From Maratus speciosus (lineage: Eukaryota > Arthropoda > Arachnida > Araneae > Salticidae): a stretch of 64,000 bases of DNA. The DNA is taken from positions 370,218,595 to 370,282,594 of the forward strand of contig OZ010793.1 in NCBI GenBank assembly GCA_963932465.1, written 5' to 3'. A program made the translations under genes and the position numbers. The notes below the pieces were generated by a model. The model had not been told where the DNA came from. It did not search any database and saw nothing but the letters and a program-made list of their open reading frames with translations. Below, piece by piece: positions 46,452 to 56,974 of this stretch; position 1 is the first letter of the stretch, and each line of letters opens with the position of its first letter.

Positions 46452-47106
46452 CCCATTCACGACTAAGGGAAACATTTTCCCCCATTCTAAGATTGGTGAT
46501 TGTCGTATTTAATTATAGCCTTATCTGTATTTTTTATACAGAATGCTACAATAGAACGCATGCCGAACGCAATTAATTATAACCTTATCTGTATTTTTTA
46601 TAAAGAATGTTAAAATAGAACGTATGCCGAACGCAATTAATTATAACCTTATCTGTATTTTTTATACAGAATGTTAAACTAGAACGAATGCCGAATGCAA
46701 TTAATTATAACCTTATCTGTATTTTTTATACAGAATGTTAAAATAGAACGTATGCCGAACGCAGTTAATTATAACCTTATCTGTATTTTTTATACGGAAT
46801 GTTAAAATAGAACGTATGCCGAACGCCTACGTAAAAGATCTGCAAATTGTGCCAAACGCCGCATAGAAAATAGGATGCATAAAGAAATTGCTTCGGAGAA
46901 TATCATAATTAGCCGATCATTTTGTATAGTAATATAGTATTATTTCAGTTAACATTTTGTTATAATAAACCAATGAATACAAAAAAAACTACACATTGTT
47001 ATGAATTATGATTTTTTTTTTTTTTTTTTTTTTTACACCTAAACAAACTAAAATAAAGAGTTACATACTAATATTTACTTTTAGCAACCTCATGGTCTTG
47101 TAAGGG
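46452..47106. mobile_element. piggyBac-like MITE with internal array
   Basis: TTAA (46448-46451) followed by CCCATTCACGACTAAG, and on the right CTTGTAAGGG followed by TTAA (47107-47110). TTAA duplication with CCC...GGG ends is the piggyBac signature. Inside is the five-copy 64-bp array (46511-46830), followed by a T-run (47012-47033). No transposase coding. Confidence 0.78.
46511..46830. repeat. Five tandem 64-bp units
   Basis: Units start (AATTATA[AG]CC) at 46511, 46575, 46639, 46703 and 46767, exactly 64 bp apart. Each reads AACCTTATCTGTATTTTTTA, then ACAGAATGTTAAAATAGAAC, then a GTATGCCGAACGC block. Point differences between units show it is not brand new. Confidence 0.97.
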
Positions 47107-47235
47107 TTAAGAAAAAAACTGGAAAATTTATATTTTCGACATTTTTCGTAAAGTGAGGGCTACCGAGTTCTTTTAACTAAGCTATATTCGTCCTAAATTA
47201 AAAAAAATAAATAAATAAAAAATAAATAAATAATG

Positions 47236-47857
47236 CAATTTAACAAATTACAACGACCATTTGGAAAATGATTTTTTCAAAGACTAAAATTTAAGACATA
47301 AAAAATCGCACGGAGTTGATCATACGTTACCTACGCTATGAATTAAACATTAATAGTGTTATGACACGTAAAAATTGCAAGCGACAAAAATCGCCTGCGA
47401 CTCGTCAGATTTCCTGATACTTATGTATTATCCACCTGAAACTTACGTATTATCCATTTCGTTGGCTGTTCGGAAAAAGGCTTTTCCAGCGTCCAAGAAA
47501 TCTGACGATCCATTTTAAATGAAATTTCATTCTTAAACTTCTAAACATCCCACAATATTACTTTTTACACCGTCGTATAGAGAAAAAAATGTACTTTTAA
47601 ATGCAATTTGTTTGAAAGCTGTATCTCAATTTGTTTCTGAGTTATTAATTTTTTTTTTTGTAGTTTTTATTACTTTTTTGTCATAGTGGCAACAGAAGTA
47701 TCCATCTCTGTTGAAAGTAAAGGGGAAATACAGATTACTGTATAGACCAATCAGAAAACGAATAAAATGCGGATTGAACCAATAAAAAGCTTCAGATATG
47801 CTTTTGATTTCCTACCCTGACAAGGACAATAACCATTTTTCCAAAGGGTTAAAAAAA
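47236..47857. repeat. ~610-bp dispersed repeat, copy B
   Basis: Collinear with 8346-8955. Differences include a short duplication of the TCAGATTTCC segment and loss of part of the hairpin found in copy A. Followed by an A-run at about 47871-47890. Confidence 0.8.
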
Positions 47858-47890
47858 TAGCTAAAGAGTTAAAAAAAAAAAAAAAAAAAA

Positions 47891-48615
47891 CCCAGGAAAT
47901 AATGCCCAAACATTGGATGACGTTTAATTTATACTTAGTATACATGAAATATATTTGCACGCAATTTTCAGCAAAATTAAAACATCAGTAATAAATGCAG
48001 GCAGGAGGAGGCAATTCTTTAAAAGGTTTGTTCATTTGTAGGAAACCCCCGAAAGAATCATAACGCATCAACCATCAAAAAGACAGAACCCAACCTTATT
48101 CCTCCTGAAAATTAAATGCATTAATAACTTCAAAAAAGCAAAATACCTTCCTTATCTTCCACTATGATAGCAGATTCGAATATAATATTATATCGGAATG
48201 ACCATGTCTTTAAAAATTATCGCATTTATGGCAATTACAGAAATTACATGTCATTATCGCCAACTTCCAAAGCTGCCGTTTCTGGCTTCTGATTGGATGC
48301 TTCGGGTAACACCTGTTTTTCGACTTTAAGGGTGTTCCATAATTGGTTGAACGGATGTGTTTAGGCCTTTTTGGAATAGTAACTTGAGTTTTATTTAATT
48401 TTGTTTCATGTGGTTTCTAATAGGCATGGGATTTAGAAATGGACATTTGAAGAGATTGGTTAATATAAAAGAGCTGGAGGGATGGTTGGGGTGGGGGGTA
48501 GTGACAGATGGATTTACAGAGGTAGCCCATTCTCTCCTCCACCTCTCCTCGTTAAAATTGTTATTCCCCTTTCGCTATCAAACTTTTTGTTATTTATTAC
48601 GTCATTTACTTCCAG
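47891..48615. other. Intron-like sequence upstream of candidate exon
   Basis: No repeat recognised. The final 100 bases are pyrimidine-rich (CTCTCCTCCACCTCTCCTC near 48533, then TTTTTGTTATTTATTACG), as expected for a 3' splice region ending in TTCCAG at 48610-48615. Confidence 0.4.
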
Positions 48616-48741
48616 GTACGGTAGCAATTGGTTCTATTGCTCTCTCAATCATAGACAGTTTTATGACTACAAAGAAGAAAAGTACGCTGAGGACGGAGTT
48701 TTATTTGATTGCGTGTTGTTCTATAAATGGGAAAGAGTCAG
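48616..48741 (+). CDS. Candidate internal exon of an unknown host gene
   Basis: 126 bp between a good acceptor (pyrimidine-rich, TTACTTCCAG ending at 48615) and a donor (AGTCAG|GTAATC at 48742). In the frame whose codons begin at 48617 it reads YGSNWFYCSLNHRQFYDYKE, then EKYAEDGVLFDCVL, then FYKWERV, with a balanced, non-repetitive, Cys/Trp/Tyr-containing composition unlike the window's random AT-driven frames. Both borders are phase 2. A second frame (codons from 48618) is also open, so the choice is not certain. I recognise no domain. Could be joined to the phase-2 micro-exon at 26452. No neighbouring exon was found downstream. Confidence 0.38.
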
Positions 48742-49048
48742 GTAATCATTAAATCGCTTTGGAAGGAAAGTAAAATAAATTGCTATGAATTTTGCATTCA
48801 TTAATTAGTTCATCGTTATCTTTATATGAATGCTCATGAAATGTTTAACTTTGGTTTTCACACAGAAAACACGCATTATTGTTTTCAGATTTGAGGAACT
48901 AAATTGAACAAATAAAAAAAATGGCGCAAAATTCAAAAAGCTAATAAAAAATGTGTTAAAGCTCTAGTTTTTTTTTTCTTTTTTTCTAAAATGAGTTGAA
49001 AGGCAGTATATCAGAAGTATATCAGAAATTATCATTTTCCTTTAAATA

Positions 49049-49586
49049 CCGGGTAAGTCAAAATGAATATAGCGATTACAAACGGCTATAACTATTTAAT
49101 GGAAAAGATTTTATCTATAAGATTAGCACAGAATGTAGACCGAATTTCAAAATTTTGTATTCATACGTCATAGATGTTCTATGTGATTTCCCTTGGTCAC
49201 GCAGACAACATCTAGGCGGTAGTCCATTTCACGCCATACATTCTGAAGCATTTGTTCAGTCACCGACGCAAGCGCATTTCAAATGCGTACTGTGAGTTCT
49301 TCAATTGTTTGGGCCCTGTTTTTCACATAACCCCATAGAAAAAAATCGGCAATTTTTACCGTCATAAATGGCCATTTTTACTAATGAGACGGCCGCAATG
49401 AACAGGTTTCTTGTCGTTGCAAAGTTTCGAATCGCGCAAGTGTAGGCTTCCGCTTCACTGCACCTGCTCCTTACGAAAAGAAATTTTGAAGTTCCGTCTA
49501 CATTCTGTGATAATCTTATTGATAAATTATTTCCATTAAATAGTTATAGCCGTTTGTAATCACTATATTCATTTTGACTTACCCTG
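49049..49586 (-). mobile_element. Internally deleted mariner-like element
   Basis: Terminal inverted repeats of about 54 bp (49049-49102, inward from 49586) starting with C[CA]GGGTAAGTCAAAATGAAT and flanked by TA. The centre carries the end of a transposase on the minus strand (49168-49334); the rest is deleted. Confidence 0.9.
49168..49334 (-). pseudogene. Mariner-like transposase, C-terminal end
   Basis: Reads GYVKNRAQTIEELTVRI, an in-frame stop, then NALASVTEQMLQNVWREMDY and RLDVVCVTKGNHIEHL before a stop at 49168-49170. This is the typical C-terminus of an arthropod IS630/mariner-type DDE transposase family ('VW.E.DYRLD.CRVT.G.HIEHL'). The catalytic domain is absent. Coding sense is confirmed by position directly inside matched terminal repeats. 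Confidence 0.78.
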
Positions 49587-49925
49587 TATTATATAAAGGG
49601 TGGCCAGACTTAAAAAAACACTACTCCGACATCCCTATACATTGAACTACTAAACGTGCATAAACTGCAAAATTTGTACAGATACTATTCAAGACATGGG
49701 GAAACAGATTACGTGAAAAAAATAGTTCCAGAAATTAATAACAGATGGCGCTGTACAACTGGACATATGCAGAAAAGACACAAAAACTCATTTTAAACAC
49801 ATTTTTATTTGGATAAAACTTTCGTGTAACAAGGAACTTATCGACTCGGGGAATACTGCTCAATCCGGTTCCTACCTTAAAAATGTAAAATCTGCAGTCT
49901 GTGGGCAGCTTGTTGAGCCTGACTA

Positions 49926-50366
49926 CCTTTCGGAAAATCGAAATTTTCGGATAATCGAGAATGCTTCAATTTTAAGATTAAGGGCAAATATGGGCGCTAT
50001 TTCTTATTATGATAGCAAGTGCTTAATAAAAATAAAGCAATAGCAAAATAGAAACAAGGATAAACTACCTGAATTTTAATTTTGAAATTAAGTACCTTTT
50101 AAACATTTCACAAGGGTTTAAAACAAAGTTTTGATTGTTGAAGTTTCAATTGCCTTTGCTTTGCAGCTCTATCATGAAGTTTTTTAAATATTATTGGTTC
50201 ACCAGTACCACACATTCTGCTGCTTTCTGCATAAAACTTTTTCATTTTTGCAGAGAACACTAACCGCTGCAATACCAGTTCCGTATTCTTGAGCTTTTTT
50301 GTCATACTCTCACCCCATTCTACATGATTTATGATTTGAATTTTTTCTTCTATACTTAAAATAATG

Positions 50367-50402
<36 letters not shown>

Positions 50403-50640
50403 ACATATACATGATAAGAATGAAAATTTTTACTCTAGTAAAAATCTCGTACGAGAGCTCAAGTTAAATTAAAAAAAAAATTGTAAGAAAGGGGATCCAA
50501 AATATTTATTTGTACTCGTGTTTCGGAAAGAACCTCTTGCACACGAGAAATGTGATAGTAAAAAAAAAAAAGCTTTAAAATGGATTTCGGTTAACCGAGA
50601 GTTTCGGTTAAAAGAGTTTCGGATAAAAGAGGTTTAACTG
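49926..50640 (-). mobile_element. Tigger-like remnant(s), minus orientation
   Basis: From 50640 inward on the minus strand: CAGTTAAACCTCTTTTATCC followed by repeated GGTTAACCGAAA-type modules, with TA at 50641-50642, a Tigger 5' terminus. A second block of the same sense (CTCGATTATCCGAAAATTTC) lies at about 49930-49965. It is not an inverted partner, so it may be a second broken terminus. Between them are a T-run (50369-50398) and the HTH fragment at 50108-50359. The left border is uncertain. Confidence 0.6.
50108..50359 (-). pseudogene. Tigger/CENP-B-type DNA-binding N-terminus
   Basis: On the minus strand from 50359: LSIEEKIQIINHVEWGES, in frame with a 64-codon stretch that includes MKKFYAESSRMCG. 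'LSIEEK..II..VE.GES' is the first helix-turn-helix of Tigger/jerky transposases and 'M.KFYAES' its end. The middle looks decayed (LKNTELVLQRLVFSAK). Only the DNA-binding part is present, with no DDE domain. Placed downstream of a Tigger-like terminus in the correct orientation, which supports the call. Confidence 0.65.
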
Positions 50641-50644
50641 TACC

Positions 50645-50935
50645 TCCTTTCATGTCATCTAAGGTTACCAGGCGTCCTCGATAAACACAATTTTTTAAGT
50701 GTCTCCAGTCCAGAAATCACACGGATAAAGATACGGAGAACGAGATGGCAAAGCTGTGGGAAACGGGACTGATTTCTCTGTCATTTCTGAAACTTTGCAA
50801 AGAAATTGCTATACACACAGAGCCCAATGCGTGGAGTGCGCTCCATCTTTCATAAAAAGAATTGAGTCAAAATATTGCCGTTGTTGCAAATGGGGTATAA
50901 CAAAAGTTTCGAGCATTTCTTTAAAATTTCTTTTT
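50645..50935 (-). pseudogene. Mariner-type transposase, catalytic-region fragment
   Basis: The minus-strand frame from about 50935 reads MLETFVIPHLQQRQYFDSIL, then FMKDGAHSTHWAL, a stop, then KVSEMTEKSVPFPTALPSRS and PYLYPCDFW. It matches the block order 'LQQRD......FMQDGAPPH......FPTAWPPRSPDLNPCDFWLWG' of a DD3xD mariner-like family. The second catalytic Asp (KDG) and the D of PCDFW remain, but there are at least two stops and the rest is missing. It lies between the Tigger terminus and a separate mariner MITE. Confidence 0.75.
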
Positions 50936-50989
50936 TCCATAAGGATAAGGAAAATTAAAAAGGAAACAATTCATTTCGCATGTGTTTTA

Positions 50990-51513
50990 CGAGGGCAAGT
51001 CAATAAGTTGGTCACAAAAACCAATAAAAGAGGGGAAACCAAGATACATACTTAAAAGGCATGTTTTTTTCTCCATATAATCGTCATTTGCATTGATACA
51101 TTTGTCTCATCTCTTTATGAGTTTTCTAATACCTGCTGCATGAAAGTCTTTAGACTGCACTCTCAGCCATCTGTGTACTTCACATTCAACGTCTGCATCA
51201 GTCGGCTGTAAGTTAAACCACGTGAATACCCTGTTGCAGTTGCTAATGCTCGTTGTTCACCTGTCAGCTCTACTCATTTCCTCAACCTTCCGTTCTGTTT
51301 CTTCCATCGCAATCTCAGCAGGACGACCACTTCATTCTGCGTCAACAACTTTTGAACGCCCCTACTCATCTTGTACAAATGTTGTCTCATAAATTCGAAA
51401 TTGACTACTTACAGATGGACAGTGCTGCCACCTATTGGCATATTTGGAAACAATTTACTAATAATTTCCGACCTCTCACATCGGTTTGTGACCTACTTAC
51501 TGACTTTCCCTCG
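50990..51513 (-). mobile_element. Deleted mariner element, 524 bp
   Basis: Terminal inverted repeats CGAGGGCAAGTCAATAAGTT (50990 on) and CGAGGGAAAGTCAGTAAGTA (inward from 51513), about 30 bp, flanked by TA on both sides (50988-50989, 51514-51515). Contains the transposase end at 51068-51208. A plus-strand 122-codon open frame across it (51253-51621) is antisense and crosses the element border, so I reject it. Confidence 0.9.
51068..51208 (-). pseudogene. Mariner transposase, C-terminal end
   Basis: Minus-strand reading QPTDADVECEVHRWLRVQSK, DFHAAGIRKLIKR, a stop in place of the expected Trp, then DKCINANDDYMEKK. 'EV..WLR.QPK.F...GI..LV.RWDKC....GDY.EK' is the standard C-terminus of a common arthropod mariner family. 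Truncated at the N-terminal side; non-functional. Confidence 0.8.
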
Positions 51514-51695
51514 TATTATTATTATTATTGTCTCTTTTTTCATATTTTCTGCTGTATAGCGTCATCTATCGGTGTTTCTGAACTAATTTTTTCTCGCTTA
51601 ATCCGTTTCTCCATGTCTTGAATAGTAACTGTACAAAATTTGAAGGCAGCTGAGTAGTTCGATATACATAGAGGTCAGAGTAGGGGTGTTTTAAT

Positions 51696-53758
51696 TAGAG
51701 ATGTAAATTTTCCGGAAAAGTTGAAGTGGCGGAAAAAAACCGTTTTTTTTCCAGTTTTTTTCTGGAAAAATTGGAAAACTTGGAAAAATTGATTTCCTAT
51801 AAATGTTTCTCAAAAATAAGTTATATTTTCTTAAAAAGCATACAATAATAAACTTTTTCAATATTTATGCACATTAAAAAAAAAGTTATTTTCCCTTTAC
51901 ATGTGAATATGTTATTAAAAAAAAGAGAGAAAAAAAAAAGCCAGCTTTTAAAAGTTTATCCTTTCAGTTTTAGAATTCTGACAGTAGCTTTTCTTGCTTA
52001 ATTTAACACCAGTGTTTGTACTATATCATGTGTCTGTTAAAATGATTTTTCAGTAGCACTTTAACTATATCAGTAAAGCTAATTAAAAAAAAAAAAACTT
52101 TAGTTTCAACCAATATTACTGTAGTTTTAAAGCAGTTTTAAACTATATTGTACATCTCATCTACATAGTACTGGTTTTCAAATACATAAAGGATGCCAGT
52201 TTAAAAGAAACAAATTACAGTAGCTCTGGTATTATTATAAATAATATTATCATTTTCAAATCTTCTGTTGTTTAAAAATTGGTATTATTTTAAAATATTA
52301 CTCCCCCCCCTCCCCCCCACCCCTTACAGTTATAATTTTCATTTCCTGTATATGTGATTTTGGTGCAGCTTTCCAGACTAAACCCAAACTATGTTTTAGT
52401 AAGATTTAGATCCTTAATATTGAAAGCGGTATTTTTTTTTTTAATGAAACTTTTCCATATGCTTAAAAATTGTTTTCAACTTGATTTTTCACAGAGATTT
52501 GCTTACATTTTCTTTGCAAAGTTTGTACGGATTTATATTTTTTGAAAATACATTTAGACAAATCTAAGAATCTATATTTAAAAAAAAATAAAAATAAAAA
52601 TAAAATAAAAAAATAATAATACATAATTTTAACTACATGTTATTATCAAAAGAAATTTTTTTAACAATAGTGAAAAATTACAGCTATGCGAATAAAAATA
52701 AATGCATGTTTCAAATTTTACATTAAATTTTCCATCTTACCATTTTCATTTGTTGGTATAATACTGAAATAGTTTTGCGCATGAATTTTCATTTTTAACG
52801 AGAGAAGTTGCATTTAATTATCTTACCAGGGATTTGCTTGGGTTTTTTTTCACACGATCATGTTTTTGCGAAATTGTGAACTTTTATAAAAACTTGTGAA
52901 CTTGTAAAAAATGTGAATGAAATGTAAAAAATGTAATTGGAATTTTGTAAATTTGTCATATTTAAGTTCTTATTTAGACATTATTGAGATGGTCCTTTGT
53001 ACATAAACAGCTAGATAATAGATTCATTGGTTATTGCAGTTATTATACAACAGATTTTTTTTAATTCTAAAATCATTACGTTTGTGAAGAATTTAATTTG
53101 GAGATTGTAAAAAAATTCTGAAATGTCTATTTTTAAGAGAAATAATTTCGTTAGAGGTCACATGTTTTAAGGAGAAAAAACTGTGAAGCATCCATTAAGG
53201 CTGTTCTCAAATCGAAAAGGGCAACTTTCTGACATAAGTTTTAATTTATTTTTGTTCAGAAATACATGAAACTAGCAGGTGTTGTTCAAAAACTATGTAA
53301 TCAAGCTGTTTTTTCCATTTTTTTATAAACACAATAGATCTTTCAGAAAATAGTGTCAAAGTGGTCGTTTTGAGCCGAATTTCAACGCAAAAGAAGAATA
53401 GCCAGTCAAGAATGGGTGAAAAACATGTTTGTCACGTGATCAAAATCGCCTATAACTCAATAGGTGGTTTATGGATCAAAACAGGGAAAACACAGATCGA
53501 TTCCAAATCGCTTCCATGGTCAGGTTTTCCAATTTTATATTTTTCCATTAAAAAATGAATTTGTAAATGTGTCAAAATGTTTTGCGCTTGTTGAGCAGAG
53601 CAGTTAAGAACACCCTTAGGAGATAAGTTCTTTCTAAAAAGATCCCTGCTAAGATTTTCCATGTTAAAGTTTTCATGAAGGACACTAAACATGAAAAAAA
53701 TATAAATAAAAGTATCAGAATGTAGCAGTTATTTTTTTTCCGAGCATTCCCATCTCTA
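51696..53758. mobile_element. hAT-like element, 2.06 kb, perfect 8-bp duplication
   Basis: Ends TAGAGATGTAAATTTTCCGG (51696 on) and TAGAGATGGGAATGCTCGGA (inward from 53758), flanked by identical GTTTTAAT (51688-51695, 53759-53766). The left subterminal region is rich in TTTTCC/GGAAAA words. No transposase open frame, so non-autonomous or eroded. Contains the TTAA-flanked MITE at 53199-53614. Confidence 0.88.
53199..53614. mobile_element. TTAA-flanked MITE, copy 1
   Basis: TTAA (53195-53198) then GGCTGTTCTCAAAT; the right end AGTTAAGAACACCC is followed by TTAG (a mutated TTAA). Collinear with 58850-59249. Common blocks include CTTTCTGACATAAGTTTTAA, TCACGTGATC and CTTCCATGG. Termini starting GG inside TTAA are Kolobok-like. 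Nested inside the hAT-like element. Confidence 0.85.
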
Positions 53759-54008
53759 GTTTTAATAAGAGCTGTTGTAAACCGAACGAATTCGTTACTG
53801 ACTAACGGGTATTCTCCCTAATACGAAATATCGAATCGTTACTTTGGAATTTGAGTCGTTACTCGTTACTGCATCAATGTACTGCAAAACTAAATCAAAC
53901 GAACTTCAAAGGCTACTTTGATTTCGTAATTCATGAATGGAGCCGTATAATCTGATAGGGAAAGATGAGATATTATTGTGAAATATTACTGTGACATATT
54001 AATATAAT

Positions 54009-54890
54009 TAAATATTGTTGTGAAATGTATACTTAATTTTATTGATAAATAACTTTTCTGTTAAAAGTTTAGAATCAAGATTACATTGCTCGAAATTTGT
54101 TTTATTATGCGTGTAAATAACTCATAATTGTGGTTTCAATCAACAAGCTTTTGGTTTTGAAATATTCTTATCTAATTTTATTACCTACAAAAATTATTCA
54201 TAAATTTTAATTTTTCTAATTTAATATTTAATTATATAATATGACGGATATGTAATAACATTCCCTATCATAAAATTTTATTCGAACTATTCCATTTAAT
54301 TAAAACATTGCAGAGATAGTAAGCAATATTTCTAATTAATTAATCAATCAATTATATAAAATTTTTCTTATTTGAAAATTAAATATTATTATAATTATGA
54401 TATGATATTTATTGATGTAATTATGATGATTATGATATTGATTGATGTGATTATGTTGATTATGATATTGATTGATGTGATTATGTTGATTATGATATTG
54501 ATTGAAAATTAAATATTATCATAATTTGAAACTTAAATATTATTGTGAAATATATACTTAATTTTATTGACAAATAACTTTTCTATTAAAGTTTGGAATC
54601 AAGATTACATTGCTTGAAATTTATTTTATTGTATGTGTAAATAACTCATGATTGTGGTTTGATTTAAACCACGTGCTTTTGATTTAAAAATATTCTTATC
54701 TAATTTTATTATCTATTATAAATATTCATAAACTTTAACTTTTTCTAATTTAATGTTTAATTGCATAATGTGACGGATATGTAATAACATTCCCTAATAT
54801 AAAATTTTATTCGAAATATTGCATTTAATTAAAACACTGAAAATATATTAAGCAATATTTCTAATTAATTAATCAATCAATTAAGTTTTT
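54009..54890. repeat. ~525-bp tandem duplication with 30-bp minisatellite
   Basis: The block beginning AAATATTGTTGTGAAATGTA (54009) recurs at about 54534 and both run to CTAATTAATTAATCAATCAA. Between them 30-bp units (TTATGTTGATTATGATATTG + ATTGATGTGA) repeat at 54421, 54451 and 54481. Diverged copies; no coding. Confidence 0.88.
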
Positions 54891-56930
54891 TAAATTATTC
54901 TTCATATTATAAATTTTTTCTTTTCTGCTGCAAGCCTCTTTTTTTCTGTATATCATTTAGTAACCACATATCTTTGAAAGACGTAATTATTATTTGGATT
55001 ACAGAAAATCCCTCAGAGATTAAGCCATTTCCTTTGTAGGCAAAACAAACGTCAGAAATAAGAATGTAAAGAAAAAAAAATCCCCATTAGAGAAAAAGAT
55101 TTAAGACGTAAGGAATTAATCACAAAAATTCCTAAAACTATTTTCACTGACAGACTGTCAGTTCTTAATGCAAAAATATTTAATCCTTTAATATTTTTCT
55201 TAAGTTCTTTTTCGCTGATTATTGGCATATGAGATGTTTTTAATCGATTTTTTTCTCAAGTTGCTTAATTCCCAACCACACCCTTCAGAGTAATTGCACT
55301 TTACAGGGGTATTTAAGCACTGTCTGTACCTCCTCCCCGTTAATGGAAAAAAAAAAAAAAAAAAAAAAAAAAAACCAGAAAAAGTGAGTCCGCACACATA
55401 CATACATACATTTGTTGGGTTCTCTTTCTCTCTCTCTCCTATTATACCGTCTTTTGAACCCAAGCTTCTGCTTTTGTTTTTAAAATCTCAATGATAATTC
55501 TTTCTTAGATCGTTTCAATCAAGCTTCTCAAGCCAGCTCGAACTGAAGTTGAAATTAATTAATTATTTTTCCCTAGTTCTTCCCCCTACACCCCCCAATC
55601 ATATTTTTCCCATGATTCTATTGAAATTTTTTTTGTATACTTTTTTTTTTTTTTTTCACTTAATCGCGGTTCTTTTGTGTTCGACTAAAGCTGTGTTACG
55701 ATGATACTTGGGCATATCGTGGAAAAATACTTCAACCCCCCTGCACAGAAATTCGGATAAATATACAGATATATATGTATACACATCCAGTTCCAAGTGT
55801 GATGAAAAGGGAAAAAAAAATTCCCCGCGCGGTAAAAAAATAAATAATACCAAGACATTTTAATTAATTCCAATAGACAATTTCGATTCGCCATAGTTCG
55901 TAGAGGGAGGGGGGAGAGAGAGCTTTATGAATGCAAGAAAAAAATAAACTCAAAAAACAAAAAATAAAAAAAAATGTCGGGTATAATAATCTACCACTAC
56001 AAAATGTCAAAAACAAAGAGTTATAATTAATTGGCATATCTCTGTCCCTCATTTTTTATTTCATTTTTATTTACTAATTCATTTTTCGTTTTTATTGTTT
56101 TAGAAACTAATTTTTTTATTCACCCTCAACCTTCCGTTTTTTTTCTTCCTGTCATTTTTTTTTTCACATCGCATTTTTTTCCCTTACGCAGCTTGTAAAA
56201 TTGAGTCGCCTTTGTTTTGATGCTTTGAAAAATATGCATTACAAAAATCTAATAAAAAAAGAGAGAGTTTTTTCTAAAAGTACATATGCAAAGAAATAAA
56301 TTATTATTTATTAAACCACTGTTACCGTTCGTGTGTTTATAGAGAAAAAAATGGTAACGCATTGATGAAAATATGATTGCGTAAACCAGGGCGTTTTGTT
56401 TTAGTTTTTGAAAGAAAATGTTAACTTTTCCGGTTCGAGTATGTTTTTTTGCTCCGCTTACTTATTCAAAGTCAAGATTCCTTTGTTTTACAGAAATTGT
56501 AATCTATTTTTCCAAATCCAGTTTCGGACAGTATTGATTACATTTTTTTTTTAATTAAGTAAAAACAATACGAAGATCTTGCGATGCAACTTCTGTTTAA
56601 GTAAATGTTTCGTATACATAAAAAAACAGCTAAAATATACTTTAAAAAACTAATAACTTATGAAATAAATATTAAAAGATAATCTATTTTAGCTTTAATT
56701 ACGTAAACCTTAATTATGTTAATTTTATTAATTAATCTTTAGTTACGCATAACTTTAATTACGTAAACTAGGGGGTCTTGTTTTGGTTTTTAAAAATTTT
56801 GTTTTAGTAGATGGCTTTTCTAGCTCGAGTATGTTTTTTGTTCAGCTCGTACATAGAAAAAAATAAATAAAAATAAACTAGAAAACAGGAATTCTGGTTT
56901 TTCAGAATTTAGTGTCGGCCCAGATGGAAA

Positions 56931-56974
<44 letters not shown>

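Noticed and set aside
48408..48752. 114-codon plus-strand frame
   Set aside because: It runs through a likely pyrimidine-rich 3' splice region; I prefer the shorter exon 48616-48741, in a different frame.
51253..51621. 122-codon plus-strand frame
   Set aside because: Antisense to a mariner remnant and crosses the element's right terminus at 51513.
55200..56052. Multiple short frames on both strands
   Set aside because: Driven by homopolymer and CT-rich tracts; no conserved features.
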